A DNA stretch of 64,000 nt from Streptomyces coffeae (GTDB lineage Bacteria > Actinomycetota > Actinomycetes > Streptomycetales > Streptomycetaceae): assembly GCF_016741875.1 (NCBI RefSeq), contig NZ_JAERRF010000003.1, forward strand, positions 372,001 through 436,000, read 5' to 3'. The position numbers were made by a program, and so were the translations under genes. The notes below the pieces were generated by a model. It was not told where the DNA came from, searched no databases, and was given only the letters and a program-made list of their open reading frames with translations. This document shows positions 35,783-44,480 of this stretch, piece by piece. Each line of letters begins with the position of its first letter. The first letter of the stretch is position 1.

Positions 35783-36447
35783 GGGTTCTGCCCCTTGACG
35801 ATCTTCGGCAGGTCCTTGGTGTACTGCTCGGCGGTGGTGCCGGTGGTGTAGATCCAGTGCGCCTTGTTGTCCTGGGGCGCGTAGCCGAGCACCTCGGCGC
35901 CGTGGCCGACGGTGATGCTGCCGTCCTTCTCCTTCTTCGGCTTGTCGACGTAGATGCCCAGCGTCCGGGCGGCGGCCTGGATGGTGTCGAAGTCGCCGGT
36001 GAGACCGACGAAGTCGGTGCCGCCCTGGGCGTTGAGCCAGGTGCGGATCCGCTTGGGGGTGTCGCGCTTCGGGTCGGTGGACACGAAGACGACGCGGAGC
36101 TTCTCCCGCTCGGCCTTGGAGAGCTTCTTCTCGGCGATGCCGAGGTTGCTCATGGACAGCGGGCAGACGTCGGGGCAGTGGGTATAGCCGAAGAAGAGCA
36201 GGGTGGGACGGCCCTTGGTCTCCTTGATCAGGTCGTACTTCTTGCCATCGGTGTCGGTCAGGACCAGGTCCGGCTTGGGCTTCTCCTTGCCCTTGTCGAG
36301 CGAGATCGCCTTCCCCGACTGCTGGCCGCCCTTGACCTCGGCGGCGCTCGCTTTCCCCTTGTCGCCGTCGCTGTCGGATCCGCCGCAGGCGGTCAGGGTG
36401 AGCGCCGCGGCGGCGACAACAGCGGTGCCCAGGATGGTGGTGCGCAT
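35779..36447 (-). CDS. sco: Sco1/SenC copper chaperone lipoprotein
   Basis: 222 residues; the ATG at 36447 has GGGAG about 10 nt upstream. Lipobox C21 (LTLTAC) is followed by an acidic/lysine-rich linker. The thioredoxin-like domain has the copper-binding CPDVC (C91 and C95) and the distant histidine in ITVGHGAEV. Sco delivers copper to the CuA site of cytochrome c oxidase and, in Streptomyces, to extracellular cuproenzymes. It lies between the YcnI-like and PCu(A)C genes. Confidence 0.94.
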   Translation of the reverse strand: MRTTILGTAVVAAAALTLTACGGSDSDGDKGKASAAEVKGGQQSGKAISLDKGKEKPKPDLVLTDTDGKKYDLIKETKGRPTLLFFGYTHCPDVCPLSMSNLGIAEKKLSKAEREKLRVVFVSTDPKRDTPKRIRTWLNAQGGTDFVGLTGDFDTIQAAARTLGIYVDKPKKEKDGSITVGHGAEVLGYAPQDNKAHWIYTTGTTAEQYTKDLPKIVKGQNP

Positions 36448-36582
36448 GGAGCCGTTCTCCCGTGAGAGGTGTGGATCGGTGCTGTGTAGGTGATGTCCGG
36501 GCGGCGGGCCGGAGGGGCCCGCCGCCCCGGCGGACCGCGCGGTCGGGTCAGGACGCGCGGTCACGCCGTGGACGCTGGTGGG

Positions 36583-37320
36583 TCAGGCGGAGCGGCGGCG
36601 GCTCGCGAGAACACCGAAGGCGACACCGGCGGCGCCGATGACGATGCCCGCGATGCCCAGCACCCGGGCGGTGGTGTCACTGCTGTCGCCGTCGGAGTCG
36701 GCGGCGTTCTTCTCACCGTCCTCGCCCTTGTCGTCGTCCTTGTGATCGGAGGCAGCGCCGCCGTGCCCGTCCGAGCCCTCGGCCGGGGCGACCAGCTTGA
36801 GGACCGGCGCCGGGTTCTCCGGCTCGGCCTCACCCTCCTTGGGCTCCTCGATCCAGCGCACGACCTCCTTGTCGTCGTACGTCTGGAGCGCCTTGAAGAC
36901 CAGCTGGTCGGCGTCCTCGGGAAGCTGGCCGACGGAGAGCGGGAACTGCTGGAACTGGCCCGGCTCGATCTTTCCGCCGGTCCAGGTGACCTTGCTGACC
37001 GCCTCGGTGATCTTCTCGCCGTGCATCTCGATCGGCTTGGCCAGCTTGGTCTTGGTGACCTTCACCTTCCAGCCGGGCACCGGCTGTGGCATGACCGAGG
37101 CGAGTGGATGGTCGGTGGGGAGGGTGACCTCGAGCTTGGTGGTCGAGGAGTCGTCGCGCTCGTTGGGCACCTTGAAGTTGACGGTGCTGTAGCCGCCCTT
37201 CTCGGCCTCACCGGGCTGCACGCTGACGTGCGCGAAGGCGGGGCCCGCGGCGAGCAGCACCAGGCTGCCCGCGGTGAGGGCACCGAGAACCGGCAGACGA
37301 CGAAGACGCATGGCGTTCAT
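36583..37320 (-). CDS. YcnI-like copper-binding membrane-anchored protein (DUF1775)
   Basis: 245 residues from an ATG with GGAG 7 nt upstream (an in-frame ATG follows at 37311). A signal peptide ends at AFA, giving a mature N-terminal HVSV, the copper ligand of the YcnI family. The beta-sandwich domain spans about 30-180, then a His/Asp-rich linker and one C-terminal membrane helix with RRR. It is the first gene of the copper operon on the minus strand, which continues with sco, ecuC, copCD and dtpA. Confidence 0.9.
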   Translation of the reverse strand: MNAMRLRRLPVLGALTAGSLVLLAAGPAFAHVSVQPGEAEKGGYSTVNFKVPNERDDSSTTKLEVTLPTDHPLASVMPQPVPGWKVKVTKTKLAKPIEMHGEKITEAVSKVTWTGGKIEPGQFQQFPLSVGQLPEDADQLVFKALQTYDDKEVVRWIEEPKEGEAEPENPAPVLKLVAPAEGSDGHGGAASDHKDDDKGEDGEKNAADSDGDSSDTTARVLGIAGIVIGAAGVAFGVLASRRRSA

Positions 37321-37420
37321 GGGAGTACTCCAGGGATCCGGATACGGATGATCAGTGGGTGGCGCGCATGCGGCGAGGCCGCGGCCGCCCTCCGGACCCG
37401 CTGGAGGAGCGTCGCGTCGG

Positions 37421-38248
37421 TCAGGCCGCGAGGTCGTGGCGCGGCGGACCCCGTCTGATCACGCTGTGCTGGAGTACCAGGGCCGTGACGGCGCCCTCGT
37501 CGCGCTCGGCCGTACGCGGCCGCCGGGGCCCGGCCGAGGGCAGTCCGGCCAGCCCGGCGAGCAGGGTCCGCACCATCCGCAGCGCGGCGCGCAGACCCCG
37601 GACGAGCGTCACCTCGGCCACCTCGCGCACCCCGTCGACCGAGAGCCGCACCGCCCGCCACACGGCCACCTCGCCGCGGCGCAGCAGCCAGCCCATGGCG
37701 ACGGCGGCCAGCAGATGGCCCAGCACCATGGGCAGCGACGGCAGCAGGCTGTCAAGAGCGGGGCCGTGCTCGGCGCCCGGTACGGCGGCCAGGGGCGCGG
37801 AGTGCATGGTGTGCGCGGCGTGCACGTCGCGGACCGAGGCCGGGTCGATGCCCGCGCGCTCCACGATCCGGTGCGCGGTGGCAGCGTCCATCCGGCCGGG
37901 TACGGGGGCGCACAGCAAATGGGCGGCCAGGCCGATCACCCGGCCCTCGTGTCCGTCGGCCCGCAGGGCGGCGGCCGCCTGCTGCTGGCCGAGTCCGAAC
38001 ACGGTGTGCAGGACCAGCTGGCCCACGGCCAGTACCGCGGCGATCCCGGGCAGCGACCGCTCCCGCCCGGCCAGCGGCACCGCCACCGAGAACAGCGTCG
38101 CCGCGCCCACGCCCACCGTCCACAGCGGCACGGTCGCGCAGGAGGCGAACACATGCCCGGCCGCGGACAGCACAACGCAGACCGCGGTGAACACCGCGGC
38201 CCGCAGCATGCGCAGATCGGCGCCCGCACGGGCGACAGAGGAAGCCAT
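37421..38248 (-). CDS. Integral membrane protein of unknown function next to copper operon
   Basis: 275 residues from the ATG at 38248; there is no good ribosome binding site and the in-frame ATG at 38311 is an alternative. About five hydrophobic segments are present: 12-28, 35-52, 60-80, a short one near 105 and another near 185. An extracellular-looking loop has DVHAAHTMHSAPL, rich in His and Met, which suggests metal handling. It lies 100 bp upstream of the YcnI-like gene on the same strand. I do not recognise a named family. Confidence 0.7.
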   Translation of the reverse strand: MASSVARAGADLRMLRAAVFTAVCVVLSAAGHVFASCATVPLWTVGVGAATLFSVAVPLAGRERSLPGIAAVLAVGQLVLHTVFGLGQQQAAAALRADGHEGRVIGLAAHLLCAPVPGRMDAATAHRIVERAGIDPASVRDVHAAHTMHSAPLAAVPGAEHGPALDSLLPSLPMVLGHLLAAVAMGWLLRRGEVAVWRAVRLSVDGVREVAEVTLVRGLRAALRMVRTLLAGLAGLPSAGPRRPRTAERDEGAVTALVLQHSVIRRGPPRHDLAA

Positions 38249-38449
38249 GGCCGCGCCATCATCCCACTGGGCCCATGCGTTACCTACGGCGGGTAGGGCG
38301 TACCGGCGCACACCGGGACAGGCCCATACACCGGTGCGCCTGCCGTGCGCGTCCGCCGAATGAGCGGAGTCACGTCAATCGCACGCTTACGGACCATGGA
38401 CCCAGGCAATACGTAACGGTATGTCGAGCCGCGGCCGGGAGGCTGGAGC

Positions 38450-38953
38450 ATGAGCATCTGGTGGTCACTCCATTTGCCCCGCGAGGCGGCGAGCGTTCCC
38501 CTCGCACGACGACTACTCCTCGGCACGATGGAGACGGCCGGGGTGGACCCGGAGATCTCCTACGACCTGTCGGTCGCCCTCTCCGAGGCATGTGCGAATG
38601 CGGTGGAGCACGGGGGAGCCGACGGCACGGGCGGGGACTACCGGGTCACGGCCTTCATCGACGGCGACACCTGCCGTATCGAGGTCACCGACTCGGGGCC
38701 CGGATTCACCCAGCGCGGCACCGTCCGTCGCGGACAGCGCACCCGCAGTGAGCGACGGCCCGCCACTCCGCGCAGCCCGCAGCATCCGCACGGCCCAGCT
38801 CCCGCGCAGGCCGAGCACGGGCGGGGGCTGTTTCTCATCGAGGCCCTCACCGACCACGTCCGCTACCGCGACCGGCCGGGCCGCGGCGGGGTGGTGGTGA
38901 GCTTCGACAAGATCCTCAAGTGGCGCGAGGACTCCCTGCTCAAGGCGTCTTGA
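38450..38953 (+). CDS. RsbW-like ATP-binding protein (HATPase_c_2)
   Basis: 167 residues from an ATG with GGGAGGCTGGAG upstream. This is a single GHKL ATPase domain: N box LSEACANAVEHG near 46-57, G1 box VTDSGPGF near 78-85, and GRGLFLIEALTDHV near 124. Such proteins in Streptomyces are anti-sigma-type kinases or regulators that act with SpoIIE phosphatases and STAS anti-sigma antagonists. A His/Pro/Arg-rich insertion lies between the two nucleotide-binding parts. Its last 13 codons were used as the insertion point of island A: the same sequence recurs at 42899. Confidence 0.88.
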   Translation: MSIWWSLHLPREAASVPLARRLLLGTMETAGVDPEISYDLSVALSEACANAVEHGGADGTGGDYRVTAFIDGDTCRIEVTDSGPGFTQRGTVRRGQRTRSERRPATPRSPQHPHGPAPAQAEHGRGLFLIEALTDHVRYRDRPGRGGVVVSFDKILKWREDSLLKAS

Positions 38954-38956
38954 CCG
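38911..38956 (+). repeat. Direct repeat, left copy (3' end of ATPase gene)
   Basis: The 32 bases 38911-38942 are identical to 42899-42930, and over 46 bases 43 agree. This copy is the live 3' end of the ATPase gene, reading LKWREDSLLKAS-stop. Confidence 0.95.
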
Positions 38957-38991
38957 ACGTAAGGGGGCGGGGCTGGGTGGGGGGAGGAGTC

Positions 38992-39011
38992 CGGGCGCCG
39001 GCGGGCGCCCG
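38992..39011. terminator. Hairpin between ATPase gene and tetR
   Basis: CGGGCGCC (38992-38999) pairs with GGCGCCCG (39004-39011), a short GC stem with a 4-base loop between convergent genes. Confidence 0.5.
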
Positions 39012-39072
39012 AGCCTGGGCGGGGGGTGGGCGAGCCCCGTACCGCGCCCGCCGCCTTGGCCGGCGGCTGCCG

Positions 39073-39741
39073 CTACTGGCCGTTCGTATGCCGGTGGGCC
39101 AGCAGTCCGTCCACCACCAGACAGGCCAAGGTCTCGGCCCTGCGCAGACGTTCCTCCTTCGTTGTCGGCCCGGAAGAATTGCCCAGACGGTGGGCAAGAG
39201 GGTCACTTACCAGGCCTGACATGGGGGCGACGAGGGCGAAGAACAGGATGTCCACCGGCACCCGGTCCATGCGTCCGGACGCCGTCAACCTCTCGACTCT
39301 GGGCAGGATGACGGACAACGTCGGCTCGATATAGCGCTGGTAGAGATAGTCCAGCCGCTCGGTGTCCTGTGAGTACTCGTTTGTGATCAGCCGAGGCAGG
39401 TTCGGCTCGTCGATGCCGGTCCGGTAGAAGTCCCTGATGAACTGCCGTACCGCGGCTTCGTCGTCGGCTTCGGGGTCAACAGGTGCCATGCGCTTCAGCC
39501 TGGCCCCGAGTGCGGCGTCCACCACCGCGCGCCAGAAGGCCGCCTTGGATCCGTAGCGGTCGTTGATGAAGGTGTGACTGACCCCGAGGCGACGTGCGAG
39601 CTCCCGCGCGGAGGCGCGGTCGTAGCCCAGCTCCGCGAACGTCTCCAGTCCCCGGAGCAGGATGTCCCGCTCGTCGGGCAGTGCGGCGGTGTCGCTACTG
39701 GGGCGCCCCCGGCGCCGAGTGGTGCTCGGCTTGGCTGCCAC
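39073..39741 (-). CDS. TetR-family repressor of the oxygenase/dehydrogenase genes
   Basis: 222 residues from a GTG at 39741 with GGGAG 7 nt upstream. After a basic start (TTRRRGRPSSDT) the TetR HTH reads DILLRGLETFAELGYDRASARELARRLGVSHTFINDRYGSKAAFWRAVV. The C-terminal ligand domain is variable. It diverges from the oxygenase gene, and a matching palindrome covers that gene's -10 (39920-39937), so it very likely represses both the island genes and perhaps itself. The ligand is probably the substrate of the oxygenase or its aldehyde. Confidence 0.9.
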   Translation of the reverse strand: MAAKPSTTRRRGRPSSDTAALPDERDILLRGLETFAELGYDRASARELARRLGVSHTFINDRYGSKAAFWRAVVDAALGARLKRMAPVDPEADDEAAVRQFIRDFYRTGIDEPNLPRLITNEYSQDTERLDYLYQRYIEPTLSVILPRVERLTASGRMDRVPVDILFFALVAPMSGLVSDPLAHRLGNSSGPTTKEERLRRAETLACLVVDGLLAHRHTNGQ

Positions 39742-39895
39742 GAGTCCTCTCCCGTCTTCCAGGCCGTACGGCCACCTGCCCTGCACCGAACAGCGCAGTC
39801 GGTCATGTCGGTGAGCCCCGGCATCGTACCTGTTCAGGGGCCTTTTGAGGGTTCCGCTCGGTGAGGGCGTCCGCTCAGTTGTCCCCGCTTGGGGC

Positions 39896-39923
39896 TTGAC
39901 GGGGATCGCTTGCCTATTAAACT
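39896..39923 (+). promoter_or_regulatory. Promoter of oxygenase-aldehyde dehydrogenase operon
   Basis: TTGACG (39896-39901) and TAAACT (39918-39923) are 16 bp apart, a good housekeeping-type promoter. The TetR operator starts inside the -10. Confidence 0.65.
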
Positions 39924-39937
39924 GACAGGTGTCGGTT
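39920..39937. promoter_or_regulatory. TetR-type operator palindrome
   Basis: AACTGACAGGTGTCGGTT: the arms AAC-x-GACA and TGTC-x-GTT are exactly symmetric around GG. It overlaps the -10 and likely start of transcription, the standard place for a TetR repressor. This is the most striking feature of the 346-bp gap (39742-40087). Confidence 0.75.
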
Positions 39938-40087
39938 ATCGGGTTGGCGCCGCCAGGATGAACGGGTTCGGCGTTGACGACGCGATCCGTGCGGTCCATG
40001 GAGCGGCACCGAGGACCGGCTCCTCGCCCGTCCCGCCGAGGGCCATCACTTGGCGGCGAATCCCCCAATCTCAAGGAGTTGACGAAG

Positions 40088-41287
40088 TTGCCCACGAACA
40101 ATGCCGGCGCCATCCCCGAGCGGGTGGTCAACCTGGACGAGGCTCGGCTCCGCCACGGAGCGAAGGCCGACCACATGGCCGAGATGGTCATGGGTGCGGA
40201 CCCGCTGGCGGACGCTGTGATCACGGAACTCGATGAACTGGGGAAGGAGGGGCGGCGGATCCTCAACGCAGGACTCGCCGAGGGCCTGGAGCGGCTGGGG
40301 GAAGAGCCGCCGAAGGCCATCAAGGCCCTCCTTGAGCAGTTGGAGACCGTGCCGTCCTGGGTTGATCCGGCGATGCTCGACCGAGGCGAGGCTGTGGCGC
40401 ATTCCGTGCCTCCGGTGTGGTTCAGGATCGCCGTGATCACCACCACGCTGTCGCACACCTACTCCTCTCCGGCCATCGCCCGGACGCTGGTGCAGACCGG
40501 TCAGCTGACGAAGATGGCTCCGCGACGCCTGATCGAAACGGGTATGTGGGTGGGGTCCATCAACCAGCCCGGTGGACTGCACCGAGGCGCACCGGGTTAT
40601 GTCGCCACCGCTCAGGTGCGCCTGCTGCACGCCCGCGTGCGTGCCACGGCCCTCAAGCACGGCTGGGATCCGGCCGTCTGGGGTGTGCCCATCGGTCAGG
40701 TCGACACGGCCCGTACCTGGCTCGACTTCACACTCATCAACTCCCGTGCCACCTCAGCCATCGGCATCGTCTACAGCCTTGAGGAGCAGCAGAAGCGCTA
40801 CGCGTACTGGTCCTACGTCGCTTACCTGCTGGGACTGGACCCGTCCTTCTACGAGGACGTCACCGACGACGAGAGCGCCGGTCGGCTGCTCGACCTCCTG
40901 GACTCGACGAGCGCGCCGCCGGACGACAACTCGCGTGCCCTGACGGCCGCGATGATCGATGCCACGGCTCAGGTCCTCGCCGCCGCCCCCGACGCCCTGA
41001 TGGATGAGGAGCAGTACCGCGACCTCACTCATGGCGTGCTGCGGCTCACGTTGGGCAGCGAGCACGCCGGCCACCTGGGAGTACCGGAGTCGGCCGCCGG
41101 GCATCTGCTGCCTCTCATAGGCCTGCTGAACGGCCAGGCAAGGCGCTGGCAGACGTTCACCCCCGAGTCGGCCGCCGCCGCGATCGAGGAGAACGTGAGC
41201 GGCGGTCTGAGCCCCGAGCTGGTGGAGTTCCTGGTGCCGGGTGGCACGGCTTACGCGAACACCATCCGCGAGTCCGTCCCGGGCTGA
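40088..41287 (+). CDS. MpaB/Lcp-type oxygenase (DUF2236)
   Basis: 399 residues from a TTG at 40088, chosen because AAGGAG (40073-40078) is 9 nt upstream; an in-frame ATG at 39974 would add 38 residues that look non-coding. The protein matches the DUF2236 group, which includes latex-clearing protein and MpaB: the helical core has PVWFRIAVITTTLSHTYSSPAI, RLIETGMWVGSINQPGG, LLHARVRATALKHGWDPAVWG and GQVDTARTWLDFTL. Known members bind haem b and oxidise hydrophobic substrates with O2, giving aldehydes. The adjacent aldehyde dehydrogenase fits that product. Confidence 0.85.
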   Translation: MPTNNAGAIPERVVNLDEARLRHGAKADHMAEMVMGADPLADAVITELDELGKEGRRILNAGLAEGLERLGEEPPKAIKALLEQLETVPSWVDPAMLDRGEAVAHSVPPVWFRIAVITTTLSHTYSSPAIARTLVQTGQLTKMAPRRLIETGMWVGSINQPGGLHRGAPGYVATAQVRLLHARVRATALKHGWDPAVWGVPIGQVDTARTWLDFTLINSRATSAIGIVYSLEEQQKRYAYWSYVAYLLGLDPSFYEDVTDDESAGRLLDLLDSTSAPPDDNSRALTAAMIDATAQVLAAAPDALMDEEQYRDLTHGVLRLTLGSEHAGHLGVPESAAGHLLPLIGLLNGQARRWQTFTPESAAAAIEENVSGGLSPELVEFLVPGGTAYANTIRESVPG

Positions 41288-41356
41288 AGCCGCCGGAGAG
41301 TCCGGGCGGAACACCTACCGCATGCCCGCCGAAGCGTGACCCAGGTGGGCCAGTCC

Positions 41357-42826
41357 ATGCCACACTCAGGAGCGATCTTGAAGCACAACTACAGCTCTCT
41401 GTTCATCGGCGGCCAGTGGGTGACCCCCCACTCCGCAGAAGTCAACACAGTCGTCTCCGCGTTCACCGAGGAGGCCATCGGCCAGACACCGCTCGCCGAT
41501 GCCGAGGATGCCGCGGCCGCTGTTCACGCGGCTCGCCGCGCCTTCGACAGCAGCGGCTGGTCCGACCTCACTGCTGCCGAACGCGCAGACGTCATGGAGC
41601 GGTTCGCCGAGGAGCTGGAGCAGCGAGCCAAGCTGCTGGCGGAGGTCGTCACAGCCGAGAACGGCATGCCCTTCTCCCTGTCCGTTCCGCTCAACGGCTT
41701 CAGCGGCTCCGGTGCGCTGCGTTACTACGCGGGCCTGATCCGCGAACTTCCACTGGAAGAGGAGCGGCGGAGTGTGCCCGCGCGCCGCACCTTGGTGCGG
41801 CGGGAGCCTGTGGGTGTGGTGGCCGCCATCGTGCCGTGGAACTATCCGCAGTCCCTGGCCATGGTCAAAATAGCCCCCGCGCTGGCAGCCGGGTGCACGG
41901 TTGTCCTCAAGCCCGCCCTGGAGACGGCGCTCGACGCCAACATCATGGCTGAGGCGGCCTCCGCTGCCGGGTTGCCGCCCGGTGTGCTCAACGTCGTTCC
42001 CGGTGGCGTCGAGGCGAGTACGGCACTGGTGGCCCATCACGGTGTCGACAAGGTCGCCTTTACCGGTTCGACGGCCACGGGACGTGCCGTGGGAGAGGTC
42101 TGCGGTCGGCTGTTGCGACCCGTCACACTCGAACTCGGCGGCAAATCCGCTGCCATCGTCCTGGACGACGCAGATCTCTCGGAGACAGTAGCGGGCCTGG
42201 CCCGGGTCTCGTTCCCGAACAACGGCCAGACGTGCTACGCCAACACGCGCATCCTGGCTCCCGCACTCCGCTACGCGGAAGTCCTCGACGCGGTCACCGA
42301 CATGGCCCGGGCCCTGCCCGTCGGTGACCCGTTCGACCCGGCGACCGCCATCGGCCCGGTGGTCTCGGCCAGGCAGCGCGAGCGGATCGAGGGATACGTC
42401 ACCATGGGCCGCGACGCGGGTGCCAGGCTGACCACAGGGGGCGGGCGCCCCGCCCACCTGAAGAAGGGCTGGTTCGTCGAGCCCACGGTCTTCGGCGACG
42501 TACACAACGACATGGTCATCGCGCGCGAGGAGATCTTCGGCCCGGTCGTTGCCGTCATCCCCTATCGGGACGAGGACGAGGCCGTCTCTCTGGCCAACGA
42601 TTCCGAGTACGGCCTCGGGGGCAGCGTGTGGACCTCCGACGTCGCACGGGGCACGGATCTGGCTCGCCGTATTCACACCGGCACCGTGGGAATCAACGGC
42701 TATCAGCCCGATCTCGGCGCACCGTTCGGCGGCGTCAAGGCCAGCGGTCTCGGTCGGGAATTCGGCCCCGAAGGCCTGATGGCGTACTTCCAATTGAAGT
42801 CCGTCTACTTGCCGGCCACCGCGTGA
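41357..42826 (+). CDS. NAD(P)-dependent aldehyde dehydrogenase
   Basis: 489 residues from the ATG at 41357; a TTG at 41378 with AGGAG 5 nt upstream would give the more usual N-terminus and is also possible. All ALDH hallmarks are present: PWNYP, the cofactor segment FTGSTATGR, the general-base glutamate in LELGGKSA, and the catalytic cysteine in NNGQTCYANTR. EEIFGPVV and the ending FGGVKASGLGREFG are also typical. It lies 69 bp after the oxygenase gene in the same direction and probably oxidises the aldehyde made by it to an acid. Confidence 0.94.
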   Translation: MPHSGAILKHNYSSLFIGGQWVTPHSAEVNTVVSAFTEEAIGQTPLADAEDAAAAVHAARRAFDSSGWSDLTAAERADVMERFAEELEQRAKLLAEVVTAENGMPFSLSVPLNGFSGSGALRYYAGLIRELPLEEERRSVPARRTLVRREPVGVVAAIVPWNYPQSLAMVKIAPALAAGCTVVLKPALETALDANIMAEAASAAGLPPGVLNVVPGGVEASTALVAHHGVDKVAFTGSTATGRAVGEVCGRLLRPVTLELGGKSAAIVLDDADLSETVAGLARVSFPNNGQTCYANTRILAPALRYAEVLDAVTDMARALPVGDPFDPATAIGPVVSARQRERIEGYVTMGRDAGARLTTGGGRPAHLKKGWFVEPTVFGDVHNDMVIAREEIFGPVVAVIPYRDEDEAVSLANDSEYGLGGSVWTSDVARGTDLARRIHTGTVGINGYQPDLGAPFGGVKASGLGREFGPEGLMAYFQLKSVYLPATA

Positions 42827-42898
42827 CCCCCATGCGCCGTCGACGCCGGGCGCCGCACCGCATGCTCGACGGCGTCTCACGATGCCTGGGGGACGTTT

Positions 42899-42944
42899 GA
42901 TCCTCAAGTGGCGCGAGGACTCCCTGCTCAGAGCGTCATGACCG
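42899..42944 (+). repeat. Direct repeat, right copy (displaced ATPase gene end)
   Basis: Identical to 38911-38942 for 32 bases and 43/46 overall. The three differences fall in the last two amino-acid codons before the stop (AAG to AGA, TCT to TCA), which keep reading frame and stop codon. Confidence 0.95.
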
Positions 42945-42972
42945 CGCGGGGCGCCATGGCGTGGGCCGTCGT

Positions 42973-44472
42973 TCAGCCTCCGGTCTTCGGGGGCGGCTGC
43001 TCGGGCGGCAGTGCCCGGCACAAGGCGTCCAGGGCCGCCGGGAAGGCGTGCTCGGGCGGGGTGGCGTAGCCCACGACCAGCCCTTCCCACCGGGGTGTGG
43101 TCGCGTCCGGGTGCCGGTAGCCGGCCAGGCCGTCGAGGGCCAGCCCCTGCCAGGAGGCGGCCTGGACGGCGGACTGCTCGGTGCCGGGCGGGAGTTCGAG
43201 CACCGCGTGCAGCCCGGCGGCGATGCCGGAGACCCGGATGTGCGGGGCGCGCTCGGCGAGTGTGGCCACCAGCGCGTCCCGACGGCGCCGGTAGCGCAGA
43301 CGCATCCGGCGCACATGGCGGTCGTAGCCGCCGGACTCGATGAAATCCGCGAGCGTCAGCTGATCGAGCGCGCTCGCCCAGCCCTCCCGCTCACCCTTGG
43401 CGGCCAGCAGGGCGTCGACGAGATGGTCCGGGAGGACCATCCAGCCCAGGCGCAGCGCCGGGGAGAGGCTCTTGCTGGCCGAGCCCAGATAGAGCACCCG
43501 GTCCGGATCGAGCCCCTGGACGGCGCCGACCGGCTGGCGGTCGTAGCGGAACTCCCCGTCGTAGTCGTCCTCCAGGACGAGTCCCCCGCTGGTGCGCGCC
43601 CAATCGACGGCCGCGGCGCGCCGCTCGGGGTGCAGCGGACCGCCGGTCGGGAATTGGTGGGCGGGGGTGAGCAGGGCGGCCCGTACGGGCCGCAGCCCCG
43701 GGTGGGAGGCCAGCTCCTCGGTGCGGGCGCCGTGCGCGTCCAGCGGCAGCGGGACCGTACGCACCCCGGCTGCGGACAGCAGCGAGCGGTGGAAGGCCAG
43801 CCCGTACGACTCGACGGCCAGCGCCGGGCGCAGCACCTTGGTGCCGCTGAGCAGCCGCAGGGCATGGGCGAAGCCCGAGCAGACCACGATCCGGTCCGGG
43901 TCGGTGCGCACCCCGCGGGCCCGGGCGAGGTAGTCGGCGAGGGCACGGCGCAGCTCGGGGCGGCCGTGCGGATCGCCGGGGCCGAACGCCTCGTTGGGTG
44001 CGGCGGTCAGGGCGCGGCGGGCGGAGGCGAGCCAGGCGGTGCGGGGGAAGGCGGAGGCGTCCGGCTGCCCCTGGAGCAGATGGTGGGTGGGGCGCGGGGC
44101 GGGCGCTGCCCGGCGTCTGCGGGTGCCGGGGGCTGCCGCCGCACGAGGACCGCCGCGCTCACGGCCTCCGCCGCGCTGGGGCGGGGGCGGTGCGATACGG
44201 GGGGCCACCCGGGTCCCGGAGCCCTGGCGGGCGGTGAGCCAGCCCTCAGCGACCAGCTCGGCGTAGGCGTCGGCGACCGTGTTGCGGGCGATGCCGAGAT
44301 CGGCGGCGAGGGAGCGGTAGGGCGGCAGCCGGGTGCCGGGGGCCAGCCGTCCGCCGCGGATCGCCTCGCGCAGCGCGCTCGTCAGCGCGGTGCGGCGGCT
44401 GCCCGCGCGGGTCAGCTCCAGATGGAGGTCACTGCCGAGGATCTCCGCCGAATTGACCCGCGATTCCGCCAT
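42973..44472 (-). CDS. MocR-type GntR regulator with aminotransferase domain
   Basis: 499 residues from the ATG at 44472. A GntR winged helix (about 25-90: ALREAIRGGRLAPGTRLPPYRSLAADLGIARNTVADAY) is joined by an Arg/Pro/Ala-rich linker to a fold-type I aminotransferase-like domain with EDDYDGEFRYD and the PLP lysine in YLGSASKSLSPALRLGW. MocR regulators use PLP as effector, often activating a divergent gene. Here the divergent gene encodes an AhpD-like protein 47 bp away, the obvious target. Confidence 0.92.
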   Translation of the reverse strand: MAESRVNSAEILGSDLHLELTRAGSRRTALTSALREAIRGGRLAPGTRLPPYRSLAADLGIARNTVADAYAELVAEGWLTARQGSGTRVAPRIAPPPPQRGGGRERGGPRAAAAPGTRRRRAAPAPRPTHHLLQGQPDASAFPRTAWLASARRALTAAPNEAFGPGDPHGRPELRRALADYLARARGVRTDPDRIVVCSGFAHALRLLSGTKVLRPALAVESYGLAFHRSLLSAAGVRTVPLPLDAHGARTEELASHPGLRPVRAALLTPAHQFPTGGPLHPERRAAAVDWARTSGGLVLEDDYDGEFRYDRQPVGAVQGLDPDRVLYLGSASKSLSPALRLGWMVLPDHLVDALLAAKGEREGWASALDQLTLADFIESGGYDRHVRRMRLRYRRRRDALVATLAERAPHIRVSGIAAGLHAVLELPPGTEQSAVQAASWQGLALDGLAGYRHPDATTPRWEGLVVGYATPPEHAFPAALDALCRALPPEQPPPKTGG

Positions 44473-44480
44473 GGAAATGC

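Larger units (their letters stand above)
38911..42944. mobile_element. Island A: 4-kb insertion flanked by a 46-bp direct repeat
   Basis: The segment between the two repeats contains tetR, the MpaB-type oxygenase gene and the aldehyde dehydrogenase gene and nothing else. The right repeat still reads as codons ending LKWREDSLLRAS-stop, so it looks like the displaced 3' end of the ATPase gene, while the left copy restores the gene. This is the pattern of site-specific insertion at a gene 3' end. No integrase or transposase is present, so the element is either a remnant or was moved in trans. Confidence 0.75.
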
